From Geosporobacter ferrireducens (GTDB taxonomy: Bacteria > Bacillota > Clostridia > Peptostreptococcales > Thermotaleaceae), in the NCBI RefSeq assembly GCF_001750685.1, contig NZ_CP017269.1:3823416-3887415 (forward strand): a stretch of 64,000 nt of DNA. Direction: 5' to 3'. The position numbers and the translations under genes are program-made. The notes beneath the pieces were generated by a model. That model did no database searches. It had not been told where the DNA came from and saw only the letters and a program-made list of their open reading frames with translations. Below, piece after piece: positions 32,835 to 41,449 of this stretch. The number at the start of each line of letters is the position of its first letter. Position 1 is the first letter of the stretch.

Positions 32835-33405
32835 TTCTTATCACCATATCCTTAATTAATTTTAACTGCTGGTCAATGAGATCATTGGATAAATGCAATG
32901 AGATAGATGATGTTACAATACTATCTCTGAAAAATGCAATGTGAGTAGCAATAGCATTGGTTTCAAATTCTTTAAATTCCAATGTTCTCTTTCCATAGTT
33001 TAACAGCATAGAAAGCATTTGAACTGCACTGTTAAATCGGTTTTCCATATATTCATTCTGTTCAGATTCAACGAAAGCGAACTCATGGATTACAAAATAA
33101 AACCGATTCGCGCCGTTCTGTATATCGGCCCGTATCATATTTAAAAAGCCATCAAATAGCTGTACGGCAGGAACTTTCTTTTGAAAAGAGCATTCCAATA
33201 ATTTTTTCATTTCCTCTTTATCATCTGTCAGTATTTCAAGCATAATTTCCTTAGTTGAACTATAATGCCGATATAGCCCGCCTCGACTTAGGTTACAAGC
33301 GTCACAAATATCTTTCATAGTAACGCTGGCATATCCCTTGTTGGAAAATAAATGCTTGGCCGTATCTTTGATAAGCTGCTTTGTATTATCACCCTTTGTC
33401 GGCAT
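32821..33405 (-). CDS. TetR family transcriptional regulator
   Basis: 194 residues from ATG 33405 (GAAAGGAG upstream). The N-terminal HTH reads IKDTAKHLFSNKGYASVTMKDI then CNLSRGGLYRHYSS, typical of TetR. The C-terminal ligand domain is not informative. A 14-bp palindrome (33463-33476) in its promoter region is a good operator candidate. It probably represses itself and the overlapping cat gene until an inducer binds. Confidence 0.9.
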   Translation of the reverse strand: MPTKGDNTKQLIKDTAKHLFSNKGYASVTMKDICDACNLSRGGLYRHYSSTKEIMLEILTDDKEEMKKLLECSFQKKVPAVQLFDGFLNMIRADIQNGANRFYFVIHEFAFVESEQNEYMENRFNSAVQMLSMLLNYGKRTLEFKEFETNAIATHIAFFRDSIVTSSISLHLSNDLIDQQLKLIKDMVIRNESE

Positions 33406-33462
33406 ATTTTTCTCCTTTCTCGCTATATGGATAGCGACACAACTGTCTCTTTTCAAATTATA

Positions 33463-33476
33463 CGACACATGTGTCG
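33463..33476. promoter_or_regulatory. Candidate TetR operator
   Basis: CGACACATGTGTCG is a perfect 14-bp palindrome 58 bases before the tetR start; a half-like site GCGACACAACTGTC lies nearer the gene at 33434-33447. Confidence 0.65.
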
Positions 33477-33906
33477 CTTTGTCAATTTGGTTTTGCACAA
33501 AAGATTAAGAACGGTTTCTTCTAACAAGTGAAACGACTGTTCTTTAAATACATTTCCTCTGTTGGCTGTCTATCACGTTATTTTCATACTAACAACTTGC
33601 TTCCTTATGCACCCTGCCCATTGGGACAAGTTTTGACTTCAGCCTGATAGACTTGAGCATGATTACTAGTCATGAAAAAATAATCTTCTGCTCCGGTATT
33701 TTAACGCTAAGAATATATGTTATAGAGTTTTAGTTATAATGCTTATAAGTGGTATGTTATTTGACTTATGATGAATTTGAAAATATAATTTCATCATAAT
33801 AAACAATTATACAGCGAGCAAGCTACTTTAAACGGTATGGAGAATAAGTCAAACAACAACAAGCTTAAATTGTGAAAAGTCTTGCAAGCGAAGAAAGGAG
33901 GAAATT
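33477..33906. other. Intergenic region between tetR and the esterase gene
   Basis: 430 AT-rich bases with no gene. A sigma-A promoter at 33761-33789 is the only clear feature. Confidence 0.5.
33761..33789 (+). promoter_or_regulatory. Sigma-A promoter of the esterase gene
   Basis: TTGACT, 17-base spacer, TATAAT; leader about 110 bases. Confidence 0.7.
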
Positions 33907-34866
33907 ATGTTATCTAAGGAGCAAGAAGAGCTTATAAACTTTTTACGGAATACAGGTGCCGGCAATACCGTCAGCGAAGAATTAATGAATATGTACCACG
34001 TAAGAAAAACTGATGATATGATGATTCCGACCCGTGACGGAGAAACCCATGTTTACATACATTATCCTGATTCCGGTCAAGTTCCACATCCCCTTTTTAT
34101 CAACATCCATGGCGGAGGTTTTATCAAAGGGCACAGAGAACAAGATACTGTATTTTCAAAGAATATTTGCAGTCGTGCAAATTACGTAGTAATAGATATT
34201 GATTATACACCGGCTCCCGAACAAAAATATCCTTATGCACTGCATCAGTGTTATGATGTTGTTAAGTGGGCAAGTAGGAACAGTGAATTATTGCAAATTG
34301 ACCCGGCAAAAATAGCATTATGTGGGCACAGCGCCGGCGGGAATCTTGTGGCTGCCATTACCCTTATGAACAATGTAAGGCATGATTTTAATATTGCGCT
34401 GCAAATACTTGATTATCCAGTTCTTGATTTGTATACGCCGCCGCAGCTTAAGCGCAATGCTTATAAAAATCCGCAGAAAGTTCCACTCCACATTGCCCGT
34501 CTGTATAACAGCGCTTATGTTGACGAAGAATGCAGGCTTGATCCCACGGTGTCTTCCCGTGTTGCCCAGCTGTATAACAGCGCTTATATTGATGAGGATT
34601 CCAGTCTTGATCCGACGGCATCACCCCTTTTTGCACCAGATGAAATGCTGGTTGGATTACCTGAAGCAATAATTCTCACTTGTGCAGACGATTATCTTGG
34701 AGAAGAAGGGGAAAAGTATGCCTACCGACTATTGGAGGCAGGTGTGATGGTTACGGCCAGAAGAATGCTCAACAGCAGCCATGCTTTTGTAGTGCGTCGT
34801 GAGGAGCAATTTAAAGAAGCGGAAAAAATGATTTTAGATGCACTTTATAGGGTGTTTACAAAATAA
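33907..34866 (+). CDS. Alpha/beta hydrolase (HSL-type esterase) with internal tandem duplication
   Basis: 319 residues. NIHGGGFIKGH is the oxyanion motif, DIDYTPAPE the following strand, GHSAGG the nucleophile elbow, and CADDYLGEEG and SSHAF hold the Asp and His. This is the hormone-sensitive-lipase family of carboxylesterases. In the cap region, residues about 197-240 contain two successive copies of a 22-residue unit (ARLYNSAYVDEECRLDPT... and AQLYNSAYIDEDSSLDPT...). Normal family members have one. The copies differ at several codons, so the duplication is not brand new. Natural substrate unknown. Confidence 0.88.
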   Translation: MLSKEQEELINFLRNTGAGNTVSEELMNMYHVRKTDDMMIPTRDGETHVYIHYPDSGQVPHPLFINIHGGGFIKGHREQDTVFSKNICSRANYVVIDIDYTPAPEQKYPYALHQCYDVVKWASRNSELLQIDPAKIALCGHSAGGNLVAAITLMNNVRHDFNIALQILDYPVLDLYTPPQLKRNAYKNPQKVPLHIARLYNSAYVDEECRLDPTVSSRVAQLYNSAYIDEDSSLDPTASPLFAPDEMLVGLPEAIILTCADDYLGEEGEKYAYRLLEAGVMVTARRMLNSSHAFVVRREEQFKEAEKMILDALYRVFTK

Positions 34867-34891
34867 CACAAAAAAATATCCAGGGAAAAAA

Positions 34892-34939
34892 GAGGGTCTC
34901 AAAACAGAATTTAATTCCATGCAGAGACCCTCCTTTTTA
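34892..34939 (+). terminator. Terminator after the esterase gene
   Basis: GAGGGTCTC (34892-34900) and GAGACCCTC (34924-34932), then CTTTTT. Confidence 0.85.
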
Positions 34940-35021
34940 CACTTTAAAAAAGCCTAGTAGCGATAACCTATGGATGAAAAAATAATGCTAAAAGTGTATT
35001 ATCTACCTAAACTAACCTACA

Positions 35022-35795
35022 TTATCGATTATTTTCCAAAGCGAAAAGTGCAGCTCCAAGGGCTCCAGTTAGCTGAGGCTCATAGGGAATTATCAGTTGA
35101 TTGTTAAGTTCTTGTTCTAACGCACGTATCATTCCCATATTTTGGGCAACACCACCAGTTAGTGCAAGAACCGGTTCAATTCTGTTCCGATAAGCAAGCC
35201 CGGCGACCCGCCGCGCTACTGACTGATGGATTCCTGCTACGATATTGGGTATCGAAAATCCTGAAGATAGCTTTGAAATCACCTCAGATTCCGCAAAGAC
35301 GGCACAGGTATTGCTAATTGAAATAATCTCTGTCGCTTCCTTATCAATGGATCCCATATCAGCAATATCGACATCAAGTACCTTGCTCATTACACTGATG
35401 AAACGACCGGTTCCGGCTGCACATTTATCGTTCATTGTAAAGTCTTGTATTTTACCCTTTTCATCGATTCGTATTATTTTAGTGTCTTGACCCCCAATAT
35501 CTATTATGGTTCTGACAGAAGGACATAGATGACTGACACCTTTTGCATGGCATGAGATTTCGCTGATCTCGGTGTCCGCACTTCTGAATTGCTTTCTGCC
35601 ATACCCGGTTACGACAGATCCTGTGATGTCATTCGGATTAAAGTCATGTGAGATATATAGGTTTGAAACAGCATTTTCGACTCCGGACGTACCTGTTCCC
35701 AATTGAACGACACTTCGACCGACGATGTTCTTGTTTTTATCAATTACGACTAACTTTGTTGCAGACGAACCAATATCAATTCCTAAAAAAAACAT
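35022..35795 (-). CDS. hgdC: Activator of 2-hydroxyacyl-CoA dehydratase (HgdC/BadF-type ATPase)
   Basis: 257 residues, typical for HgdC. GIDIGSSATKLVVID and DIGGQDTKII are the ASKHA phosphate loops; NDKCAAGTGRF and SNTCAVFAESEV carry the two Cys that, in a homodimer, hold one [4Fe-4S] cluster. Using ATP, it drives one electron into the dehydratase to start ketyl-radical chemistry. It is encoded opposite to the dehydratase operon with its own sigma-54 promoter (35846-35860), so both units are probably induced together. Confidence 0.93.
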   Translation of the reverse strand: MFFLGIDIGSSATKLVVIDKNKNIVGRSVVQLGTGTSGVENAVSNLYISHDFNPNDITGSVVTGYGRKQFRSADTEISEISCHAKGVSHLCPSVRTIIDIGGQDTKIIRIDEKGKIQDFTMNDKCAAGTGRFISVMSKVLDVDIADMGSIDKEATEIISISNTCAVFAESEVISKLSSGFSIPNIVAGIHQSVARRVAGLAYRNRIEPVLALTGGVAQNMGMIRALEQELNNQLIIPYEPQLTGALGAALFALENNR

Positions 35796-35845
35796 AGTAT
35801 AGATTCCTTTCTTGATAGTATTTTAAAGAACACGAATATATTGAA

Positions 35846-35860
35846 GCAAAAAATATGCCA
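35846..35860 (-). promoter_or_regulatory. Sigma-54 promoter of the activator gene (minus strand)
   Basis: The plus strand reads GCAAAAAATATGCCA; on the minus strand this is TGGCAT-N5-TTGC, a full consensus, 50 bases before the gene start. Confidence 0.85.
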
Positions 35861-35930
35861 TTATAAATTCATTGAAAAACAAATCAAAAACCGTGAGGCG
35901 AGCTGTTTGCTGAACCAATCCCGTTTCAAA

Positions 35931-35950
35931 TTGAACCTTCAAAGGTTCAA
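35931..35950. promoter_or_regulatory. Candidate enhancer site for the sigma-54 activator
   Basis: TTGAACCTT-CA-AAGGTTCAA is a palindrome with perfect 9-bp arms. It lies about 70 bases upstream of the minus-strand sigma-54 promoter and 52 bases before the activator gene. A half site (GGTTCAA) recurs at about 37524, upstream of the second sigma-54 promoter. Confidence 0.6.
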
Positions 35951-36001
35951 GGTGTGATTATGATACATGAATTACCTTTAATGAAAGGGGTGTAATAAGA
36001 T

Positions 36002-37399
36002 TTGACTGAAAAAAATCTATTATATGAGGTGCTCGAACAATCAAACGAAGGGTTTTTGATTATGGATGCCAAAGGGACTGTAATTACTGTAAATAAGGCA
36101 TGGATACAGCTGTGCACAAATGTTCTTGATTTCGATAAGAACGTAATAGGGACACATGTATTCGAATTCAAAGAATATATAAATTATTTCTCGGTTGCGG
36201 AATATATTGTTAAGAATAAGACTTCATATTCCAAGGTCTATGCACCATTTGAGGATAGAGTGATCTTCTCGTCAGGAAAACCGATTACTGATAACAGCGG
36301 AAAGATAATCTATTTTGTTGTCAAGGTAAACGATATCAGCGATATTTTTCACCTGAGAAACCAGGTTGAAAATTTCAGTCGAATCAAAGAATTATATATT
36401 GAGTACTCTAAATCTCAGACAAACGCGGATTTAAATCCAATCCAGGCAGACCCTAAAATGCAAAAAATTTATCAGAAATGTCTTGCGATAAGCGCTACAG
36501 ATGCAACGGTACTGATCATGGGGGAATCCGGTTCCGGTAAGGAGATTGTCGCTAACTTTATTCACAACAACAGTAATCGGAGCGAAAAACCTTTCGTGTC
36601 GATTAATTGTGGTGCGATCCCCGGAACTTTAATCGAATCCGAATTGTTCGGCTATGCTCCAGGCGCATTCACCGGTGCAAATAAAACGGGAAAAAAGGGA
36701 ATCTTTGAAGCAGCCAATACAGGCACTTTATTATTGGATGAGATAGGAGATATGCCCTTGGAAATGCAGGTTAAACTATTGAGAGTCATGGAAAACAAAG
36801 TTATCAGACGTGTTGGCTCAGAGAAAGACATCTCTGTGGATGTTCGGATCATAGCTGCTACCAATTGTGCACTGCCTCAGCTTGTAAAAGAAGGAAAGTT
36901 CAGGAGGGATCTCTACTATCGGCTGAACGTAATCAGAATAACGGTTCCACCGTTGAGAGAGCGCCCGAAAGATATTGTCGCTCTCTCAAAATATTTTCAT
37001 AATCTGTTTAGCCGGAAATATCATCATACTGCGGCAAAAAAAGTGTTTCCGGATCAGCTTTTAGAACAGTTTCTATTATATGATTGGCCTGGCAATGTGA
37101 GAGAATTGAGAAATATCATGGAGCAATTGGTCCTTCTTTCAGAAAACGGTACTTTGGATCAGAATATTTTTTTATCCATCATCAACGACGATATGTCTAT
37201 TCAAAACAGAATAATTACAGAGAATGTGTCTGTAAAACAAATCGCAAGGCTGGATGATATAATAGAGGAAACAGAGAAGCAATTATTTAAAAAGGCATAT
37301 AGGATGAAAAAGACCAGCAGAGAAATTGCAAAGCTTTTAAACGTATCTCAGACAACTGTTATTCGTAAGCTAAAAAAGTATGGGATCACTACTGATTGA
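36002..37399 (+). CDS. Sigma-54-dependent activator, PAS-AAA+-Fis
   Basis: 465 residues from TTG 36002. An N-terminal PAS domain (about 10-115; EQSNEGFLIMDAKGTVITVN) precedes the AAA+ domain with Walker A GESGSGKE, GAFTGA loop and LLLDEIGDM. The C-terminal Fis-type HTH includes TSREIAKLLNVSQTTVIRKL. It lies between two divergent sigma-54 promoters, so it most likely senses the substrate or its CoA ester through PAS and switches on both the dehydratase operon and its activator gene. A terminator follows at 37443. Confidence 0.92.
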   Translation: MTEKNLLYEVLEQSNEGFLIMDAKGTVITVNKAWIQLCTNVLDFDKNVIGTHVFEFKEYINYFSVAEYIVKNKTSYSKVYAPFEDRVIFSSGKPITDNSGKIIYFVVKVNDISDIFHLRNQVENFSRIKELYIEYSKSQTNADLNPIQADPKMQKIYQKCLAISATDATVLIMGESGSGKEIVANFIHNNSNRSEKPFVSINCGAIPGTLIESELFGYAPGAFTGANKTGKKGIFEAANTGTLLLDEIGDMPLEMQVKLLRVMENKVIRRVGSEKDISVDVRIIAATNCALPQLVKEGKFRRDLYYRLNVIRITVPPLRERPKDIVALSKYFHNLFSRKYHHTAAKKVFPDQLLEQFLLYDWPGNVRELRNIMEQLVLLSENGTLDQNIFLSIINDDMSIQNRIITENVSVKQIARLDDIIEETEKQLFKKAYRMKKTSREIAKLLNVSQTTVIRKLKKYGITTD

Positions 37400-37442
37400 G
37401 TTAAGTAAATACATCAAACCAGACAGCAGCATAGGATCGGAT

Positions 37443-37490
37443 AAAAATAGAGGAGTGTTTCACTTAATTGGAACACTTCTCTATTTTTTG
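37443..37490 (+). terminator. Terminator after the sigma-54 activator gene
   Basis: 17-base arms (37443-37459, 37472-37488), one mismatch, T-run in the right arm. Confidence 0.85.
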
Positions 37491-37578
37491 CATATGCAAA
37501 GCGGCTGGGTGTGAGTACTTTATGGTTCAAAAAAGTTGGACGCTGGACACAATGGCTGGAAAATCAACAATTATAAGT

Positions 37579-37593
37579 TGGCATGTGAATTGC
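37579..37593 (+). promoter_or_regulatory. Sigma-54 promoter of the dehydratase operon
   Basis: TGGCATGTGAATTGC, correct GG/GC spacing, 79 bases before the first dehydratase subunit gene. Confidence 0.88.
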
Positions 37594-37671
37594 GTATCTA
37601 TTTGCATAGCGACCGACACTGTCGCTATATCTGTAATGTAAATTAAAGAAGAAAGGAGAGATTTACAAATT

Positions 37672-38925
37672 ATGTCCGAAAGAAGAATCACATCAAAGCA
37701 GCTCTTGCAAAAACTGCAGCTTGACTATTATCTGGATCTTAATAAAGCCAGATACAACGGCCGTAAAGTAGCTTGGGCATCCTCTATTGTGCCTCAAGAA
37801 TTCATGGAGGTCATGAATATTGCAGTTGCATACCCGGAAAATCATTCGGCTGCTATAGCTGCGAAAAAGGGGGCTCTGCCATACATTGATCAAGCCGAAA
37901 AAATGGGCTATTCCAATGATATTTGCTCATATGCCCGCATCAATCTGGCATATGCAGCAATGAAGACAAATGAAATTCCGCCGCTTCCCAAACCTAATTT
38001 TGTTGTTTGTACAAACAATATCTGCAATGTGCTGATTAAATGGTATGAATCCCTAGCGAAGCATTTTAAAGTGCCTTTTTTCTTGATTGACGTGCCGTTT
38101 AACCATGAAAACTGCGGAGTCAATGAGGAAACATCCACTTTCAATCCGATTCCCCAGGATCGAATTGATTATGTGAAAGCACAGTTTGAAGAATTCATTA
38201 AATTTCTTGAGGATATCTGCGGCAAAAAATTTGATTACGAAAAATTTAAAGAGGTCATGACAATTTCTAACCGTACCGCCAAAGCATGGAGCAAAGCGAT
38301 GAATTATGCTTCTATGATGCCGACGCCCTTGGATGGATTCAACATGTTCAACTACATGGCGATGATGGTATGTCTTCGCGGAAAAAAAGAATCAGCGATG
38401 CTTTATGAGATGATCGCTGCTGAGATGGAGGAAAACATCAAAGCGGGAAAAAGCCAGTTTCCCGGTGAGCAAAAATACCGTATTATGTGGGATGGAATCG
38501 CTTGCTGGCCTTATCTCAAGCACAATTACACAAGCATGCTGAAGAATGGTGTGGTCATATCGGGATCTACCTATCCAAAGGCATGGGAAATCGTTTATGA
38601 GGTTGGAAACATGGATGAGCTTGCCAGTATTTATGCAGGGATCGGCAATAACAGAAATCTGGCAGATCAGCGGGATATCCGCGCTGTCATACAGCGTTCC
38701 TGCAAATGCGATGGCGTTATCTATCATATGAACCGAAGCTGTAAGGTCATGGACTTCATGCAGCCGGAAATGCGCCGCCAAATTTCCGAAATAACGAATA
38801 TTCCTTTTGTATCTTTTGACGGCGATCAGAGTGATCCCAAGAATTTTTCAGAGGCTCAGTTTGAGACACGGGTAGAAGCGCTGGTGGAAAACATGAAAGG
38901 AAATAAGGAGGGGTTGGCACAATGA
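37672..38925 (+). CDS. 2-hydroxyacyl-CoA dehydratase, first subunit (HgdA/FldB/HadB family)
   Basis: 417 residues. The family layout is clear: an N-terminal Cys-containing domain with CTNNICNVLIKWYE (cluster-ligand Cys near residue 115), PFFLIDVPFNHEN, a middle helical domain and a C-terminal CKCDGVIYHMNRSCK segment. With the next protein it forms a heterodimer holding [4Fe-4S] clusters; it removes water from a 2-hydroxyacyl-CoA through a ketyl radical after activation by the HgdC-type ATPase. The exact substrate cannot be read from the sequence. RBS AAAGGAGAG; the stop overlaps the next start (ATGA). Confidence 0.92.
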   Translation: MSERRITSKQLLQKLQLDYYLDLNKARYNGRKVAWASSIVPQEFMEVMNIAVAYPENHSAAIAAKKGALPYIDQAEKMGYSNDICSYARINLAYAAMKTNEIPPLPKPNFVVCTNNICNVLIKWYESLAKHFKVPFFLIDVPFNHENCGVNEETSTFNPIPQDRIDYVKAQFEEFIKFLEDICGKKFDYEKFKEVMTISNRTAKAWSKAMNYASMMPTPLDGFNMFNYMAMMVCLRGKKESAMLYEMIAAEMEENIKAGKSQFPGEQKYRIMWDGIACWPYLKHNYTSMLKNGVVISGSTYPKAWEIVYEVGNMDELASIYAGIGNNRNLADQRDIRAVIQRSCKCDGVIYHMNRSCKVMDFMQPEMRRQISEITNIPFVSFDGDQSDPKNFSEAQFETRVEALVENMKGNKEGLAQ

Positions 38926-40052
38926 GCAGAGTAGATGATTTGCTGAAACAGATGATCTATGTTACCGAAAATGTAGATAAAGTTGTCAGCGATAAGAAGC
39001 ATTCAGGCAAGAAAGTGGTTGGAGTATTGCCAATTTATGCTCCTGAGGAGTTGGTTCACGCAGCTGGAATGTTTCCTGTCGGATGCTGGGGCGGATCTAC
39101 CAATATTTCGATGGCAGCAAAATACCTTCCGCCGTTTGCCTGCTCCATCATGCAGGCGGTTATGGAATATGCCGAAAGAGGTACTTATAAGGATTTGGAT
39201 GCATTACTTGTACCGACGCCTTGCGATACATTGAAGGCAATATCTCAAAATCTGATCTATGCATGTCCTGATCAGAAAATTATTATTTTAACCCATCCTC
39301 AAAACAATAAAATGGAGGCTGGTGTTATCTTTGCCAAAAGTGAATTTGCAAAGGTTAAGGCACAATTGGAAGCTGTTGCTGGAACCACGATCTCCGATCA
39401 AGTAATCAACGAGAGTATTGAAATATACAATGATCATCGCAGCGCATTGATGAAATTCACTGAAATTATTGCCAATAACCCTGGCGTGCTTTCAGCTGTA
39501 AATCGTCATTATGTTATAAAATCGGGCTTGTATATGGAAAAAGAGGAACATACCAAACTTATTAGAGAACTGAATAGTATCTTAAAAGCTGAACCGAAAA
39601 TGGACTGGCCGGGAAAAAAGATCGTTCTTGCAGGAATCTTAGCTGAACCCAATGGTTTGTTGGAAATATTCGATGAATTCAGTCTTGCGGTTGTTGCAGA
39701 TGAACTTGCTCAGGAAAGCAGGCAATTCAGAACTTTGGTACCGGAGGGAAAAGACCCGCTGGAGCGGCTGGCAAGGCAATGGCAGAATAGGGAGGCGTGT
39801 TCCGTCATACTGGACAGCGAGAAAAAGCGTGCGAAGCATATCGCTGCGCTGGCAAAAGCTAATCAGGCTGACGGTGTAATATTTTGCCAGATGAAATTTT
39901 GCGATCCTGAAGAGTTTGATTACCCATCAATCAAGAAAGCTTGTGAGGATGCGCAGATTCCGCTGCTACATCTGGAGAGTGATCAATTGTCTGATTCCAC
40001 AGGCCAGTATAGAACACGAATTCAAGCATTTTGCGAATTGCTTGGCCATTAG
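38922..40052 (+). CDS. 2-hydroxyacyl-CoA dehydratase, second subunit (HgdB/FldC/HadC family)
   Basis: 376 residues, start overlapping the preceding stop by 4 bases. KVVGVLPIYAPEELVHAAGMFPVGCWGG is the typical opening with the first cluster Cys; LVPTPCDTLKAISQNL and GVIFCQMKFCDPEEFDYP are the other Cys motifs. It pairs with the preceding subunit; in the family the beta subunit binds one further cluster. The two-gene unit resembles the FldBC/HadBC enzymes of amino-acid fermentation. Confidence 0.92.
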   Translation: MSRVDDLLKQMIYVTENVDKVVSDKKHSGKKVVGVLPIYAPEELVHAAGMFPVGCWGGSTNISMAAKYLPPFACSIMQAVMEYAERGTYKDLDALLVPTPCDTLKAISQNLIYACPDQKIIILTHPQNNKMEAGVIFAKSEFAKVKAQLEAVAGTTISDQVINESIEIYNDHRSALMKFTEIIANNPGVLSAVNRHYVIKSGLYMEKEEHTKLIRELNSILKAEPKMDWPGKKIVLAGILAEPNGLLEIFDEFSLAVVADELAQESRQFRTLVPEGKDPLERLARQWQNREACSVILDSEKKRAKHIAALAKANQADGVIFCQMKFCDPEEFDYPSIKKACEDAQIPLLHLESDQLSDSTGQYRTRIQAFCELLGH

Positions 40053-40072
40053 ACATAAGGGAGGTTAAGAGG

Positions 40073-41428
40073 ATGAACTATATCAAAGAGTACCAAAATA
40101 AATTAATGACAGCAGATGATGCAGCAAGAACAGTGAAAAATGGAGATTTTGTAATGTACCCTCATTTTGCTATCAAAACTCCGCTCCTAGATGAGGCTCT
40201 GGCGATGAGAAAGATGGAATTAGAAGATGTAAAGATCAATTTTGTTACGCTGACCTACATGCCGGAGGTAATCAAAGCGGATCCCGAAGGTGAAGTCTTT
40301 ATTTTTAGAGATGGTTCTTTCAGCGCGGCGACCCGTGGCTTTTGCAAGATGGGTATACCAATTGTCGCAATCCCTTCTCTTTATCATGAGGCAGGGAGAA
40401 ATTATGAGATTGAACAGTTAAAGCACGATGTACTATTTCTCGCGGTAACACCCATGGACGATAAGGGTTATTTTAATCTTGGGCCTTCAAGCTCTTATAT
40501 TGTGGATATGATTAAAGAGAGAGGCGGCATTGGAAGAAGCATGAAGATTTTTGTGGAAGTTAATGCCAAACTCCCTCGTGTACCCGGAGATAATCATGTT
40601 CATATCTCACAAGTGGACGGCATCATTGAAGGAGAGCCGGAGGATATGATGGCAATACCTAAGATACCACCTACAGCGGTTGATAAAAAAATCGCGGAGC
40701 ACATCATGTCGGAAATGGTAGATGGTGCTTGTCTACAGCTTGGCATTGGAGGAATGCCAAACTACGTGGGCAGCATGCTGGCGGACAGTGATTTTAAGGA
40801 TTTGGGCTGCCATACAGAGATGTTTGTTGATGCTTATATGGATTTGTATAACGCGGGGAAACTCACAAATAAACGGAAAAATATTGATGTGGGGAAGAGT
40901 GTGTTTACCTTTGCAATGGGATCGAGAAAGCTTTACGAATTCTTGAGCAACAATTTGGAGGTTGAATGCCGCAGCGTTTCATATACAAACAATCCTTTTA
41001 TAATTGCTCAAAACCATAATGTTTTCTCTATTTGCAGTTGCATCGCAGTGGACATGATGGGCAACGTATCCTCTGAATCTGTAGGATATAAACAAATATC
41101 CGCAACGGGAGGGCAATGGGATTATCACTACGCTTCCATGCATTCCAACGGAGGCAAAGGCTTCGTATGTATGCCCTCAACAAAGAAAGACCATAAGGGA
41201 AACGTAACCTCAAACATCGTTCCTAGCTTGCCTGTGGGAACCCAGATATCAGTAGCCTGCAATACCACAAATTACGTTGTAACCGAATATGGCGCTGTAA
41301 ATATCAAAGGACTCTCCATGTGGGAACGTGTTGAATCATTGGTTTCTATTGCCCATCCCGATTTCCGAGAAGAAATTCTACAGGCAGCGGCGAAGGCTGG
41401 TATTTGGAGAAGAAGTAACAAACGATAG
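40073..41428 (+). CDS. CoA-transferase of the acetyl-CoA hydrolase / 4-hydroxybutyrate CoA-transferase family
   Basis: 451 residues from ATG 40073 (GGGAGG upstream); the TTG-led frame back to 40031 overlaps the previous gene without an RBS. Two Rossmann-like halves are seen; QLGIGGMPNYV is the glycine-rich loop, and GCHTEMFVDAYMDL contains the catalytic Glu that forms the CoA thioester. It would activate the free 2-hydroxy acid using acetyl-CoA or another acyl-CoA as donor, producing the dehydratase substrate. Confidence 0.88.
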   Translation: MNYIKEYQNKLMTADDAARTVKNGDFVMYPHFAIKTPLLDEALAMRKMELEDVKINFVTLTYMPEVIKADPEGEVFIFRDGSFSAATRGFCKMGIPIVAIPSLYHEAGRNYEIEQLKHDVLFLAVTPMDDKGYFNLGPSSSYIVDMIKERGGIGRSMKIFVEVNAKLPRVPGDNHVHISQVDGIIEGEPEDMMAIPKIPPTAVDKKIAEHIMSEMVDGACLQLGIGGMPNYVGSMLADSDFKDLGCHTEMFVDAYMDLYNAGKLTNKRKNIDVGKSVFTFAMGSRKLYEFLSNNLEVECRSVSYTNNPFIIAQNHNVFSICSCIAVDMMGNVSSESVGYKQISATGGQWDYHYASMHSNGGKGFVCMPSTKKDHKGNVTSNIVPSLPVGTQISVACNTTNYVVTEYGAVNIKGLSMWERVESLVSIAHPDFREEILQAAAKAGIWRRSNKR

Positions 41429-41449
41429 TTGGAAAGGAGCGTGCAAAAT

